From Pseudomonadota bacterium (GTDB taxonomy: Bacteria > Desulfobacterota > Syntrophorhabdia > Syntrophorhabdales > Syntrophorhabdaceae), in assembly GCA_026388275.1 (NCBI GenBank), contig JAPLKB010000029.1, forward strand, positions 1 through 48,316: a stretch of 48,316 nucleotides of DNA. The letters run 5' to 3'. The translations under genes and the position numbers were made by a program. A model generated the notes under the pieces. The model was not told where the DNA came from. It saw only the letters and a program-made list of their open reading frames with translations, and did not search any database. The stretch's first letter is position 1. The number at the start of each line of letters is the position of its first letter. Shown here one piece after another: positions 28,351-35,730 of the stretch.

Positions 28351-28504
28351 ATCAAGTTTTTCACAAATAAGCATCATACAATGTTTCGATTGGTAATAGT
28401 GACCTCTGCTCAAATCTTTACGTATGCATAGTACCCATATAAAAAATCAATACAAGCCCGGAAGTTTATATATGTTGTCATTTTATTTTTATATGAATTA
28501 GTAT

Positions 28505-28533
28505 TTGACACCTCGATGAATATTCGATAATCT
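28505..28533 (+). promoter_or_regulatory. Promoter for the hybrid histidine kinase
   Basis: TTGACA at 28505-28510, 17-bp spacer, TAATCT at 28528-28533. Transcription would begin near 28540, which argues for the downstream start codon at 28586. Confidence 0.45.
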
Positions 28534-28585
28534 CCTGAATATATTATTGATACATTTTCGCACTATTTATCACCACGAGGACATG

Positions 28586-31012
28586 ATGAAAGATCTATCA
28601 AGCACAGATTCAACATTGATCCAAGAGATATCAGTCTTAAAACAGAGAATCAAAGAGCTTGAACAATCAGAATTAGAGCATAAACAGGCGCGAGAGGCGC
28701 TGCGAGAGAGCAAGGAGAGATTGGCAGCGATTGCAGAAGGGTCTGCAATTCCCCAATTTGCCATAGATAAAGATCATAACATCATTCTTTGGAATAAAGC
28801 CCTTGAGATATATAGCGGTATTAAGGCAAATAGCATTTTGGGCCGCTCCGATTACTGGAAAGCCTTTTACAAGGAATCAAGGCCCTGTCTCGTAGACCTG
28901 GTCATCAAGGGCTCTAAAGAAGATGAGGTTTCCCAATGGTACGGCATGTTCAATAAATCAAGACTCATTGAGGGAACATATGAGACAACAGATTACTTCC
29001 CGCACATGAGGGGAGGGGTATGGCTTCGCTTTACCGCAGCAGTTGTGAGAGATTCATCAGGAAATATTATAGCCGGCATTGAGACCCTCGATGATATAAC
29101 GAGCCTGATGACTGTAGAGGCATCGCTTCGTGAAAGCGAAGCAAAATACCGTTCCATCTTCGAAAACGCCGTTGAAGGCATCTTCCAGAGCACACCTGAA
29201 GGACGTTTTATAAGCGTAAATCCTGCATCGGCCCGTATCCACGGATATGACTCTCCCGAAGAGATGATGAACGTCTCCGATATCGGAGCTCAAATATACG
29301 TCAACCCTGAAAAAAGAAAAGAGTATATGCATCTTCTCAAAGACAAAGAAGGGATTGAGAATTTTGAAGCCGAGATGTACAAGAAGAACGGGGATAAAAT
29401 CTGGACGTCCATGAATGTCCAGGCAGTCCGTGATGATGCCGGGAACATCCGTTACTTTGAAGGCACCGTAGAGGATATAACTAAACGTAAACAGGCAGAA
29501 GACCAACTAAGATATGAGAGACAGAAGTTCGCCATCCTTACTGAAAATGCACCTCTCGGGATGGCTTTAATCGATAAAAATGGACAATTTCTTTATATCA
29601 ACCCAAAATACCGGGCCATATTCGGCTACGACCTTAGTGACATACCTGACGGGAAAACATGGTTCAAAAAGGCATATCCTGATGAAACATACCGGCACAA
29701 CGTCATATCGGTATGGTTAGATGATCTGAATACTGCCGGTTATGGAGAGCAGCGGCCAAGGATCTTCAACACAATATGCAAAGACGGATCAACGAAGGTA
29801 ATCAATTTTATCCCTGTGCTACTGGAGAACGGCGACAATATTATGGTGTGTGAGGATATCACCGAGCAGAAAAGGCTGGAAGCACAACTCATGCACGCCC
29901 AGAAGATGGAGGCTATCGGTACCCTTGCAGGAGGTATTGCCCACGACTTCAACAACCTCCTTATGGGCATTCAGGGGTATGCTTCACTCATGATGTTGGA
30001 CATTAGTCCGGATCATCCGCACTATGAGAAGCTAAAACGTATTGAAGAGCAGATAAAAAACGCATCAAACCTCACCGGCCAGCTTCTTGGTTTTGCAAGG
30101 GGCGGGAAATATGTGGTCAAACCAGTCAGCATGAATGAACTGATTGAAAAGACCTCCACCATGTTCGGCAGAACTAAAAAAGAGATTACCATACACTGTA
30201 AATACGAAAAGGACATATGGGTTATAGAGGCAGACCAGGGCCAAATTGAACAGGTACTCCTCAATCTTTACCTCAACGCCTGGCAGGCTATGCCGGAAGG
30301 AGGAGACCTCTCCATTGAAACCAGGAATATTGTTGTTGGTGAGAATCATGCAAAACCATATTGGATGGCACCCGGAAGGTATGTGCAGACATCTATCAGC
30401 GATACCGGTATAGGCATGGACAAAAAGATGAAAGAGAGAATCTTTGAACCCTTCTTTACCACAAAAGAGCTCGGCAGGGGTACCGGTTTGGGACTTGCAA
30501 TGGTTTATGGCATTATAAAGAATCATAACGGTTTCATTGACGTCACCAGCAAACCCGGCAGGGGAACTACATTTGCACTCTACTTCCCTGCATCAGATAA
30601 GGATGTTGTAAAAGAGAAATCTGCAGCCCCGGAAATTATGAGAGGCACAGAGACAATCCTTATAGTCGATGATGAGCCCGATGTCCTTGTGGTGAGCAAA
30701 GAATTCCTTGAGTCCCTTGGGTACAGTGTATATGCAGTGAAAAACGGAGAGGAAGCAATCAGGCTCTATAAAGAAAAGAAAGACAAAATTGATCTTGTTG
30801 TCCTCGATATGATCATGCCGGGGCTCTCAGGAAATGAAACCTTTGACCGTATCAGGGAAGTGAACCCCCAGACAAAGATAATCCTCAGCAGCGGCTACAG
30901 TTTGAACAGTCAGGCACAGCAGATTATGGATAAAGGATGTCACGGGTTTATCCAGAAGCCATTCGACATGACTCAAATTTCCAGGCTGGTCCGGGGAATA
31001 TTGGATTCATAA
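28586..31012 (+). CDS. Hybrid sensor histidine kinase (PAS-PAS-PAS-HisKA-HATPase-REC)
   Basis: About 808 residues, with no transmembrane segment, so it is likely a cytoplasmic sensor. A short coiled coil is followed by three PAS domains. The HisKA phosphoacceptor is in GGIAHDFNNLL (codon at 29942-29944). The ATPase domain shows the N box NLYLNAWQAMP, DTGIGMD and GRGTGLGLAMVYG. The C-terminal receiver has IVDDEPDV and the phosphoacceptor Asp in LDMIMPG (codon at 30806-30808). The ATG at 28586 with GAGG a few bases upstream is preferred to one at 28547, which would sit at the transcription start. No DNA-binding output or partner gene is adjacent. Confidence 0.93.
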   Translation: MKDLSSTDSTLIQEISVLKQRIKELEQSELEHKQAREALRESKERLAAIAEGSAIPQFAIDKDHNIILWNKALEIYSGIKANSILGRSDYWKAFYKESRPCLVDLVIKGSKEDEVSQWYGMFNKSRLIEGTYETTDYFPHMRGGVWLRFTAAVVRDSSGNIIAGIETLDDITSLMTVEASLRESEAKYRSIFENAVEGIFQSTPEGRFISVNPASARIHGYDSPEEMMNVSDIGAQIYVNPEKRKEYMHLLKDKEGIENFEAEMYKKNGDKIWTSMNVQAVRDDAGNIRYFEGTVEDITKRKQAEDQLRYERQKFAILTENAPLGMALIDKNGQFLYINPKYRAIFGYDLSDIPDGKTWFKKAYPDETYRHNVISVWLDDLNTAGYGEQRPRIFNTICKDGSTKVINFIPVLLENGDNIMVCEDITEQKRLEAQLMHAQKMEAIGTLAGGIAHDFNNLLMGIQGYASLMMLDISPDHPHYEKLKRIEEQIKNASNLTGQLLGFARGGKYVVKPVSMNELIEKTSTMFGRTKKEITIHCKYEKDIWVIEADQGQIEQVLLNLYLNAWQAMPEGGDLSIETRNIVVGENHAKPYWMAPGRYVQTSISDTGIGMDKKMKERIFEPFFTTKELGRGTGLGLAMVYGIIKNHNGFIDVTSKPGRGTTFALYFPASDKDVVKEKSAAPEIMRGTETILIVDDEPDVLVVSKEFLESLGYSVYAVKNGEEAIRLYKEKKDKIDLVVLDMIMPGLSGNETFDRIREVNPQTKIILSSGYSLNSQAQQIMDKGCHGFIQKPFDMTQISRLVRGILDS

Positions 31013-31089
31013 GCAATGTATCAAATAAGTCAACAGCTCTATTTTCCGATCATTGTTAAAAATGCCACTTCTATTAAAGAAATGGATCA

Positions 31090-31172
31090 CCCCGCCGCAA
31101 GCGGACGGGGTATCAAAGGCAAGAATATGGAACCATTTCGAAGCAAGCTTCGGGGTATTGACCCGGCGGGGC
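31090..31172 (+). repeat. Dispersed repeat family A, copy A1
   Basis: A nested palindromic element. CCCCGCCG (31090-31097) and CGGCGGGG (31164-31171) are outer inverted arms. Inside are CCGC-AA-GCGG, GGGTATCAAAGGCAAGA and TTCGAAGCAAGCTTC. The copy at 35420-35491 is inverted, with partial copies at 11044-11064 and 31652-31693. The rest of 31013-31330 holds no gene I can support. Confidence 0.7.
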
Positions 31173-31333
31173 AATAAAGCTGGGAGCCAGGTCATGGTTT
31201 TTGTATAAATATAATTTTTAATGTTTTATAGCCGCAAACATGTTTATGTGTTGAAAAAATAGCACAAAGATAATAGGATGAGAAAGGTACTAATTGAAAA
31301 TAATTTATCGGCAATAATATGCCGGGAGAAATT

Positions 31334-31353
31334 ATAACGAATCTGATCGTTAT
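31334..31353. promoter_or_regulatory. Small inverted repeat upstream of the LapA-like gene
   Basis: ATAACGA and TCGTTAT, a perfect 7-bp inverted repeat with a 6-nt spacer, lie just before the ribosome-binding site at about 31358-31364. It could be an operator or a hairpin in the leader. Confidence 0.3.
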
Positions 31354-31368
31354 TCCAGGGAGGGATGA

Positions 31369-31614
31369 ATGATGATATCGATAGTTGTTATAATAATTCT
31401 ATTGCTGGTGACCATCTTTTCAATTCAAAATGCTGCACCTGTTGCAGTCTCCTTTATTTTCTGGAAATTTGAGGCATCTCTTGCAATAATAGTATTTCTT
31501 TCTGTGCTGATCGGTTTCATCATAGGTGGTATAATTGCATTCTCTTTCCAAAGATCAAGATATAAACTAATCCATACAAACAACAAAGAAAGTGGAAACA
31601 TAAAAAAGGATTGA
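31369..31614 (+). CDS. LapA-like (DUF1049) inner-membrane protein
   Basis: 81 residues with two transmembrane helices (about 4-23 and 36-60) and a short basic tail. TIFSIQNAAPVAVSFIFWKF followed by SLAIIVFLSVLIGFIIGG is the LapA/YciS pattern (QN, then FxFW, then a small-residue helix). In enteric bacteria the relative LapA works with LapB in controlling lipopolysaccharide synthesis; no lapB is visible here. The ribosome-binding site is AGGGAGGG. Confidence 0.85.
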   Translation: MMISIVVIIILLLVTIFSIQNAAPVAVSFIFWKFEASLAIIVFLSVLIGFIIGGIIAFSFQRSRYKLIHTNNKESGNIKKD

Positions 31615-31651
31615 TGTATAAAAAACTCATAAAAATCCTGTTTGCAATAAA

Positions 31652-31693
31652 CCTCCCCCGCAGCAAAGCTGCAAGGTATCAGAGGAATGGGAA
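31652..31693 (+). repeat. Dispersed repeat family A, divergent partial copy A4
   Basis: CCCCCGCAGCAAAGCTGC followed by AGGTATCAGAGG-AATGGG corresponds to the left half of copy A1 with changes that keep a small hairpin (GCAGC-AAA-GCTGC). It lies 38 bp after the LapA-like gene. Confidence 0.5.
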
Positions 31694-31704
31694 ACATGTT
31701 TATT

Positions 31705-31740
31705 CCCCCTCACCCTGCCCTCTCCCACAAGGGGCGAGGG
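31705..31740 (+). repeat. GC-rich palindromic intergenic element
   Basis: A CCCCCTCACCCTGCCCTCTC stretch leads into CCCTC-T-CCC...GGG-C-GAGGG, which can form an interrupted hairpin at 31718-31740. Elements of this form are common in bacterial intergenic DNA. Apart from this, copy A4 and the glg promoter, 31615-31940 holds nothing I can support. Confidence 0.45.
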
Positions 31741-31860
31741 AATGCGGTTGCCCTGAAGCAGAGCTTTGAGGAATCTATTGATTTTAAATACCCTTTCAAT
31801 ACAAGAATTATGTGTCAAATAGAAAAATTTAGTTAAATGATTTGAATTTAAACAGTGCAA

Positions 31861-31889
31861 TTGACTATATACGGAGAAGGCGATAGAAT
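31861..31889 (+). promoter_or_regulatory. Promoter of the ADP-glucose pyrophosphorylase pair
   Basis: TTGACT at 31861-31866, 17-bp spacer, TAGAAT at 31884-31889, about 50 bp before the TTG start codon. This is the only strong candidate for the two-gene unit. Confidence 0.55.
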
Positions 31890-31940
31890 AAAAGTGTAGC
31901 TTGATTTATAAGTTTTTGAATTGAGTAAAAGGAGTCTTTT

Positions 31941-33176
31941 TTGGATACCATAGCAATGATACTGGCAGGCGCAAGAGTAGATGATCTGGGAGTACTCACC
32001 TTTTTCAGACCAAAATCTGCAATGCCTTACGGCGGACTTTATCGCATCATCGATTTTCCAATGAGCAATCTGATGTATTCAGGCATTGAGAAGGTAGGAA
32101 TATTGTCTCAGTATAAACCTCTTTACCTGATGGAGCATATGCAAAATGGGGAACCATGGGATATGAACGGCCGAGACAGATTTGTAACCATTCTCCCGCC
32201 GTTTAAAGGCATGGGCACATCTGACTGGTACAAGGGCACTGCCGATGCAGTATACCAGAATCTTGATTTTCTAAGCATCCATAAGCCTGGTCTTATCATT
32301 GTACTATCAGGGGACCATATATACAAAATGGATTACAGAAAAATAATAGGATTTCATCTGGAGAAGGGTGCCGATCTTACCATAGCCTTTGCAAAAGTGC
32401 CAAGAAAAGGTGCTCATCGTTTTGGCACGGCTGCAATTGAAGAAGGAGATTCAAGGGGCGGGAGGGTTCTGCAGTATACGGAAAAAAGCGACAAAATACC
32501 CTTTGACTGGGCTTCATTAACTATCTATGTGTTTACCCCCTATACACTTTTTGAAGCTCTGAAAGCAAATGCATCTGAGGATTCACATGAATTCGGCAAG
32601 GATATTATTCCTTTTTTACTGGCTAATAATTATAAGGTGTTCGGATATAAACATCACGGCTATTGGGGATATACCCGCACACTCGATGAGTATTGGCAAA
32701 CAAGCATGGATCTTCTGGGTGATCTCCCCGGGATTAATATTGCATCCTGGCATATATGTACAAACCTTTCCAATTTCCATATTCGTGATCGTCAGCCCGC
32801 CTTGATAGGCCCCGACGCAATAGTTGAGGACTCCATGTTTTATTCCGGATGTCGGATTAAAGGCAAGGTAATCCGTTCAATACTCTTCCCGGGCGCTAAA
32901 GTAGATAGTAATGCGGTAGTGGAAGACTCCATACTTTTTTCCAATACTGTCATCAAACAAAATGCAAAGGTAATAAAAACAATAATTGATGAGGATGTAA
33001 CTGTCGGAACAAATGCACATATAGGAGAAAACTCCTCCGAGGAACTCACCGTAATAGGGATGGGAACGCGTATAGCAAGAGAAACAAGGATTTCATCGGG
33101 TGTAACAATATATCCGAATCTTGGACCTGGAAAATTTACAAAAAGTTTTTATTCCACAGGAGAAATTATTAAATGA
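31941..33176 (+). CDS. ADP-glucose pyrophosphorylase paralogue, probably non-catalytic (GlgD-like)
   Basis: 411 residues, clearly homologous to GlgC over its whole length, with an N-terminal nucleotidyltransferase and a C-terminal left-handed beta-helix domain. Key residues are altered. The nucleotide loop is LAGARVDDLGVLT instead of LAGGxGxRLxxLT. The region normally WRDVGT reads WGYTRT, losing the second metal-binding Asp. SMGIYVF has become SLTIYVF. SGDHIY is retained. It is therefore probably a regulatory partner, as GlgD is for GlgC in Firmicutes. TTG start, supported by AAAGGAG. It overlaps the next gene by ATGA, implying equal production. Confidence 0.88.
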   Translation: MDTIAMILAGARVDDLGVLTFFRPKSAMPYGGLYRIIDFPMSNLMYSGIEKVGILSQYKPLYLMEHMQNGEPWDMNGRDRFVTILPPFKGMGTSDWYKGTADAVYQNLDFLSIHKPGLIIVLSGDHIYKMDYRKIIGFHLEKGADLTIAFAKVPRKGAHRFGTAAIEEGDSRGGRVLQYTEKSDKIPFDWASLTIYVFTPYTLFEALKANASEDSHEFGKDIIPFLLANNYKVFGYKHHGYWGYTRTLDEYWQTSMDLLGDLPGINIASWHICTNLSNFHIRDRQPALIGPDAIVEDSMFYSGCRIKGKVIRSILFPGAKVDSNAVVEDSILFSNTVIKQNAKVIKTIIDEDVTVGTNAHIGENSSEELTVIGMGTRIARETRISSGVTIYPNLGPGKFTKSFYSTGEIIK

Positions 33177-34441
33177 ATGATACCGCTGTATTGCTTTTAG
33201 CCGGCGGAGTAGGAAGCAGATTGAATATCCTCGTAAGCCATCGGGCAAAGCCCGCTGTTCCCTTTGGCGGCATATACAGAATTATTGATTTCACACTCAG
33301 CAATATATCAAACTCACGCCTTGCAGATGTTGCGGTACTCACTCAGTACAAGCCTCTCTCGCTTATGGGCCATATTGGCAACGGTTCATCCTGGGATCTT
33401 TCAGGACGTTCCCGGAGTACAAAAATACTACCCCCAAAAACAGGGGAAAAGGAATGGGATTGGTATAGAGGCACAGCTGATGCAGTTCGTCAAAATATGG
33501 ATTTTTTCAACTCAGGAAATTTCAATAATGTTCTCGTTCTCTCCGGGGATCATATATATCATATGGATTATCGGTCGCTGCTTCAATTTCATCACGATCA
33601 CAGAGCAAAGGTTACTATAAGTATGATAGAGGTGCCCTGGGAAGAAACTAATCAATTCGGTACAGGCTTAATAAACGAACAGCATCGCATAATAGAGTGG
33701 GAAGAGAAATCCCCACAGGCAAAATCAAACCTTGCCTCAATGGGAATATACGTCTTCGACAGGGATTATCTGATTGAGCTTCTCGAAGCAACAAAAGAAG
33801 TGGATTTCGGATACCATATCATCCCCAATGCATTGCAGGAAGGCAATGTTTTCGCATATCCCTTTGATGGCTATTGGCGTGATGTGGGAACTGTTCAGGC
33901 TTATTGGGATGCCAATATGGACATCCTTGACACTTCAACAGGGCTCTCTCCCGAAGCATGGAAAATTATGTCAAATTTGAGTACAAAAGGAATTTTTTAC
34001 GACCGCCCCCCAATAAAAGTTACAAAAACAGGCCGCACAATAAACTCTGTAATATCACCTGGTTGCATAATTTACGGCAAAGTGGAAAACTGCATTCTCT
34101 CTCCGGGGGTAATTGTCGAGCAAGGTGCCTCAGTAAAAGATTCAGTTGTTATGCATGACACAGTCATTAAAGAAGAATCTCATATAGAACGGAGCATCAT
34201 AGATAAAAAAGTGCTTATCGGGAGAAAATCTCAAATAGGTGTGGGTGATTCTACGGTTATCAATCGACTTTTTCCAGACCATATCAATACGGGGCTCACA
34301 CTTATAGGAAAATATTCCATCATTCCAGAAAATCTAACAATCGGCACTAACTGCGTTATATATTCGATGGTTGATGAAACTGATTTTTGCACATTACACG
34401 TTGCAGACGGGGAAAATCTTCAAAAAACGGAAACCAATTAA
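33173..34441 (+). CDS. glgC: Glucose-1-phosphate adenylyltransferase (catalytic)
   Basis: 422 residues with the intact catalytic motifs: LAGGVGSRL nucleotide loop, RAKPAVPFGGIYRIIDF, SGDHIYHMDY with the catalytic Asp, EEKSPQAKSNLASMGIYVF with the glucose-1-phosphate-binding Lys, and YWRDVGTVQAYW with the second metal Asp. The C-terminal beta-helix domain carries the oligomer and allosteric sites. It makes ADP-glucose for glycogen synthesis. Start overlaps the preceding paralogue by 4 bp. No glycogen synthase or branching enzyme is in the window. Confidence 0.93.
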   Translation: MNDTAVLLLAGGVGSRLNILVSHRAKPAVPFGGIYRIIDFTLSNISNSRLADVAVLTQYKPLSLMGHIGNGSSWDLSGRSRSTKILPPKTGEKEWDWYRGTADAVRQNMDFFNSGNFNNVLVLSGDHIYHMDYRSLLQFHHDHRAKVTISMIEVPWEETNQFGTGLINEQHRIIEWEEKSPQAKSNLASMGIYVFDRDYLIELLEATKEVDFGYHIIPNALQEGNVFAYPFDGYWRDVGTVQAYWDANMDILDTSTGLSPEAWKIMSNLSTKGIFYDRPPIKVTKTGRTINSVISPGCIIYGKVENCILSPGVIVEQGASVKDSVVMHDTVIKEESHIERSIIDKKVLIGRKSQIGVGDSTVINRLFPDHINTGLTLIGKYSIIPENLTIGTNCVIYSMVDETDFCTLHVADGENLQKTETN

Positions 34442-34559
34442 TAAACCTGATTGACTCTTATTGTTTCTTAAGCAACTTTATTAATTTTAAAATGTTTTTT
34501 TGATGTTTTTATTGAAAGTCTGTATTTTTTAGAGTAAAAATTTGTATTGGTTATAAATA

Positions 34560-35327
34560 ATGGTAGAAGAACGACGCAAAGAAGTACGTAAAATAGTTGA
34601 TTCTTTAAACCTTCCGTTTATAGGTTCAAAAGATGAGGACCATCTCTGTTTTGAATATCTCCTTATCGATCTTAGCAAAAACGGCTTAAAAATAGCAATT
34701 CCCAGGTGGGTTGTAAATCGTGAACAGATTAAAAAAGGTGATATTATAAATTTTCATCTCCCTTATGAAATAGATAAAACATTCTACGATCAGGGAAAGG
34801 TGGTATGGATAGAATGGGACGAAAACATGGAAATACAGTCATGCGGTATATCTGTTGAAAGCATTAAGTCCATTTCATATCCCTATGCATTGCCTGTAAC
34901 TCAGAAAGGAAATACACTTATCAATCTTATAAAGGACATGGTATTATTAAAAAAAGGGGTTTATGTCTATCTATGTCATCTAATTCCTTATTTTTCAAAG
35001 ATTACTGAATATTCACCACAGGAGTATCCCCAACTTAAAGCTTTTTTTCTTGATAACGTGAGAAACAAAGTAAGTAAGCATCATGTAGAACTTGAAAACA
35101 CATTGATTAAGATTGAAAATTATATGACATCGGAATCAGATATACCAAAATTCATAGATCTTGCAAGGCTCAGATCGATAGTTGAGTCCGAGATATACGT
35201 GGAAATTTTTAGAATAAACTTTTCCGATGAACGTATTATCCCCTATCTAAATGCTATAAAAAAGCTGGAAGAAAGATTGTATTTCAATTACAATATTATA
35301 GTCATGTTGTACGTAAATTCACTTTAA
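34560..35327 (+). CDS. PilZ-like N-terminal domain protein
   Basis: 255 residues. The first 110 look like a PilZ barrel: an RRKEVRK stretch at residues 5-11 could supply the RxxxR motif, and LLIDLSKNGLKIAIP supplies the D-x-S-x-x-G part. A strand KVVWIEWDE and CGISVESI follow, as in PilZ domains. That suggests cyclic di-GMP binding, although the arginine pair is placed closer to the N-terminus than usual. The C-terminal 140 residues are helical and unassigned. It is 118 bp after glgC with no evident own promoter. Confidence 0.65.
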   Translation: MVEERRKEVRKIVDSLNLPFIGSKDEDHLCFEYLLIDLSKNGLKIAIPRWVVNREQIKKGDIINFHLPYEIDKTFYDQGKVVWIEWDENMEIQSCGISVESIKSISYPYALPVTQKGNTLINLIKDMVLLKKGVYVYLCHLIPYFSKITEYSPQEYPQLKAFFLDNVRNKVSKHHVELENTLIKIENYMTSESDIPKFIDLARLRSIVESEIYVEIFRINFSDERIIPYLNAIKKLEERLYFNYNIIVMLYVNSL

Positions 35328-35419
35328 GTATTAGTGGTTTACAGTTTAACAATGATTTCAGATTCGGTACTTTCGGCCTCATATTCAATACTTTTCTTGT
35401 AGTGTCCTGATTTCAGCTT

Positions 35420-35491
35420 AATACCCTCAAGCTTGCTTCGAAATTGGTTCATGTTCTTGTCTTGCCTTTGATACCCTGTCCGCCTGCGGGA
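35420..35491 (-). repeat. Dispersed repeat family A, copy A2 (inverted)
   Basis: Read on the minus strand it matches copy A1: GCGGACAGGGTATCAAAGGC, then AAGACAAGAACATGAACCA, then TTTCGAAGCAAGCTTGAGGG. The outer GC-rich arms are less complete than in A1. Apart from this and the promoter below, 35328-35670 is empty. Confidence 0.65.
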
Positions 35492-35566
35492 TGATTAATA
35501 TTCCGGACCTGATATCCATTTACTCCCTAATAATTACATATTCTTACCAGATATTCCAACTTCCTC

Positions 35567-35596
35567 TTGACAGTGCAGGTCATGATGATTTATCTT
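35567..35596 (+). promoter_or_regulatory. Candidate promoter of the TonB receptor gene
   Basis: TTGACA at 35567-35572, 18-bp spacer, TATCTT at 35591-35596. This leaves a leader of about 125 nt before the ATG at 35731. I found no known riboswitch consensus in that leader. Confidence 0.4.
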
Positions 35597-35730
35597 AACA
35601 AATCTCTTAAAATCAAACATTTTATGAGGGTAGATGAAAAGCCACGGGACTCCCGAAGAAATAGCGTGACTTGCATAGAATTTCAGTGAGGCAGTTTTCA
35701 AAGGAACAACTGAATACGACCGGAATAATA

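Noticed and set aside
28231-28413. Small minus-strand gene upstream of aspS, with a resembling frame at 47683-47919
   Set aside because: The likeness comes only from repeat family B. The frames differ in the flanks and no ribosome-binding site supports either.
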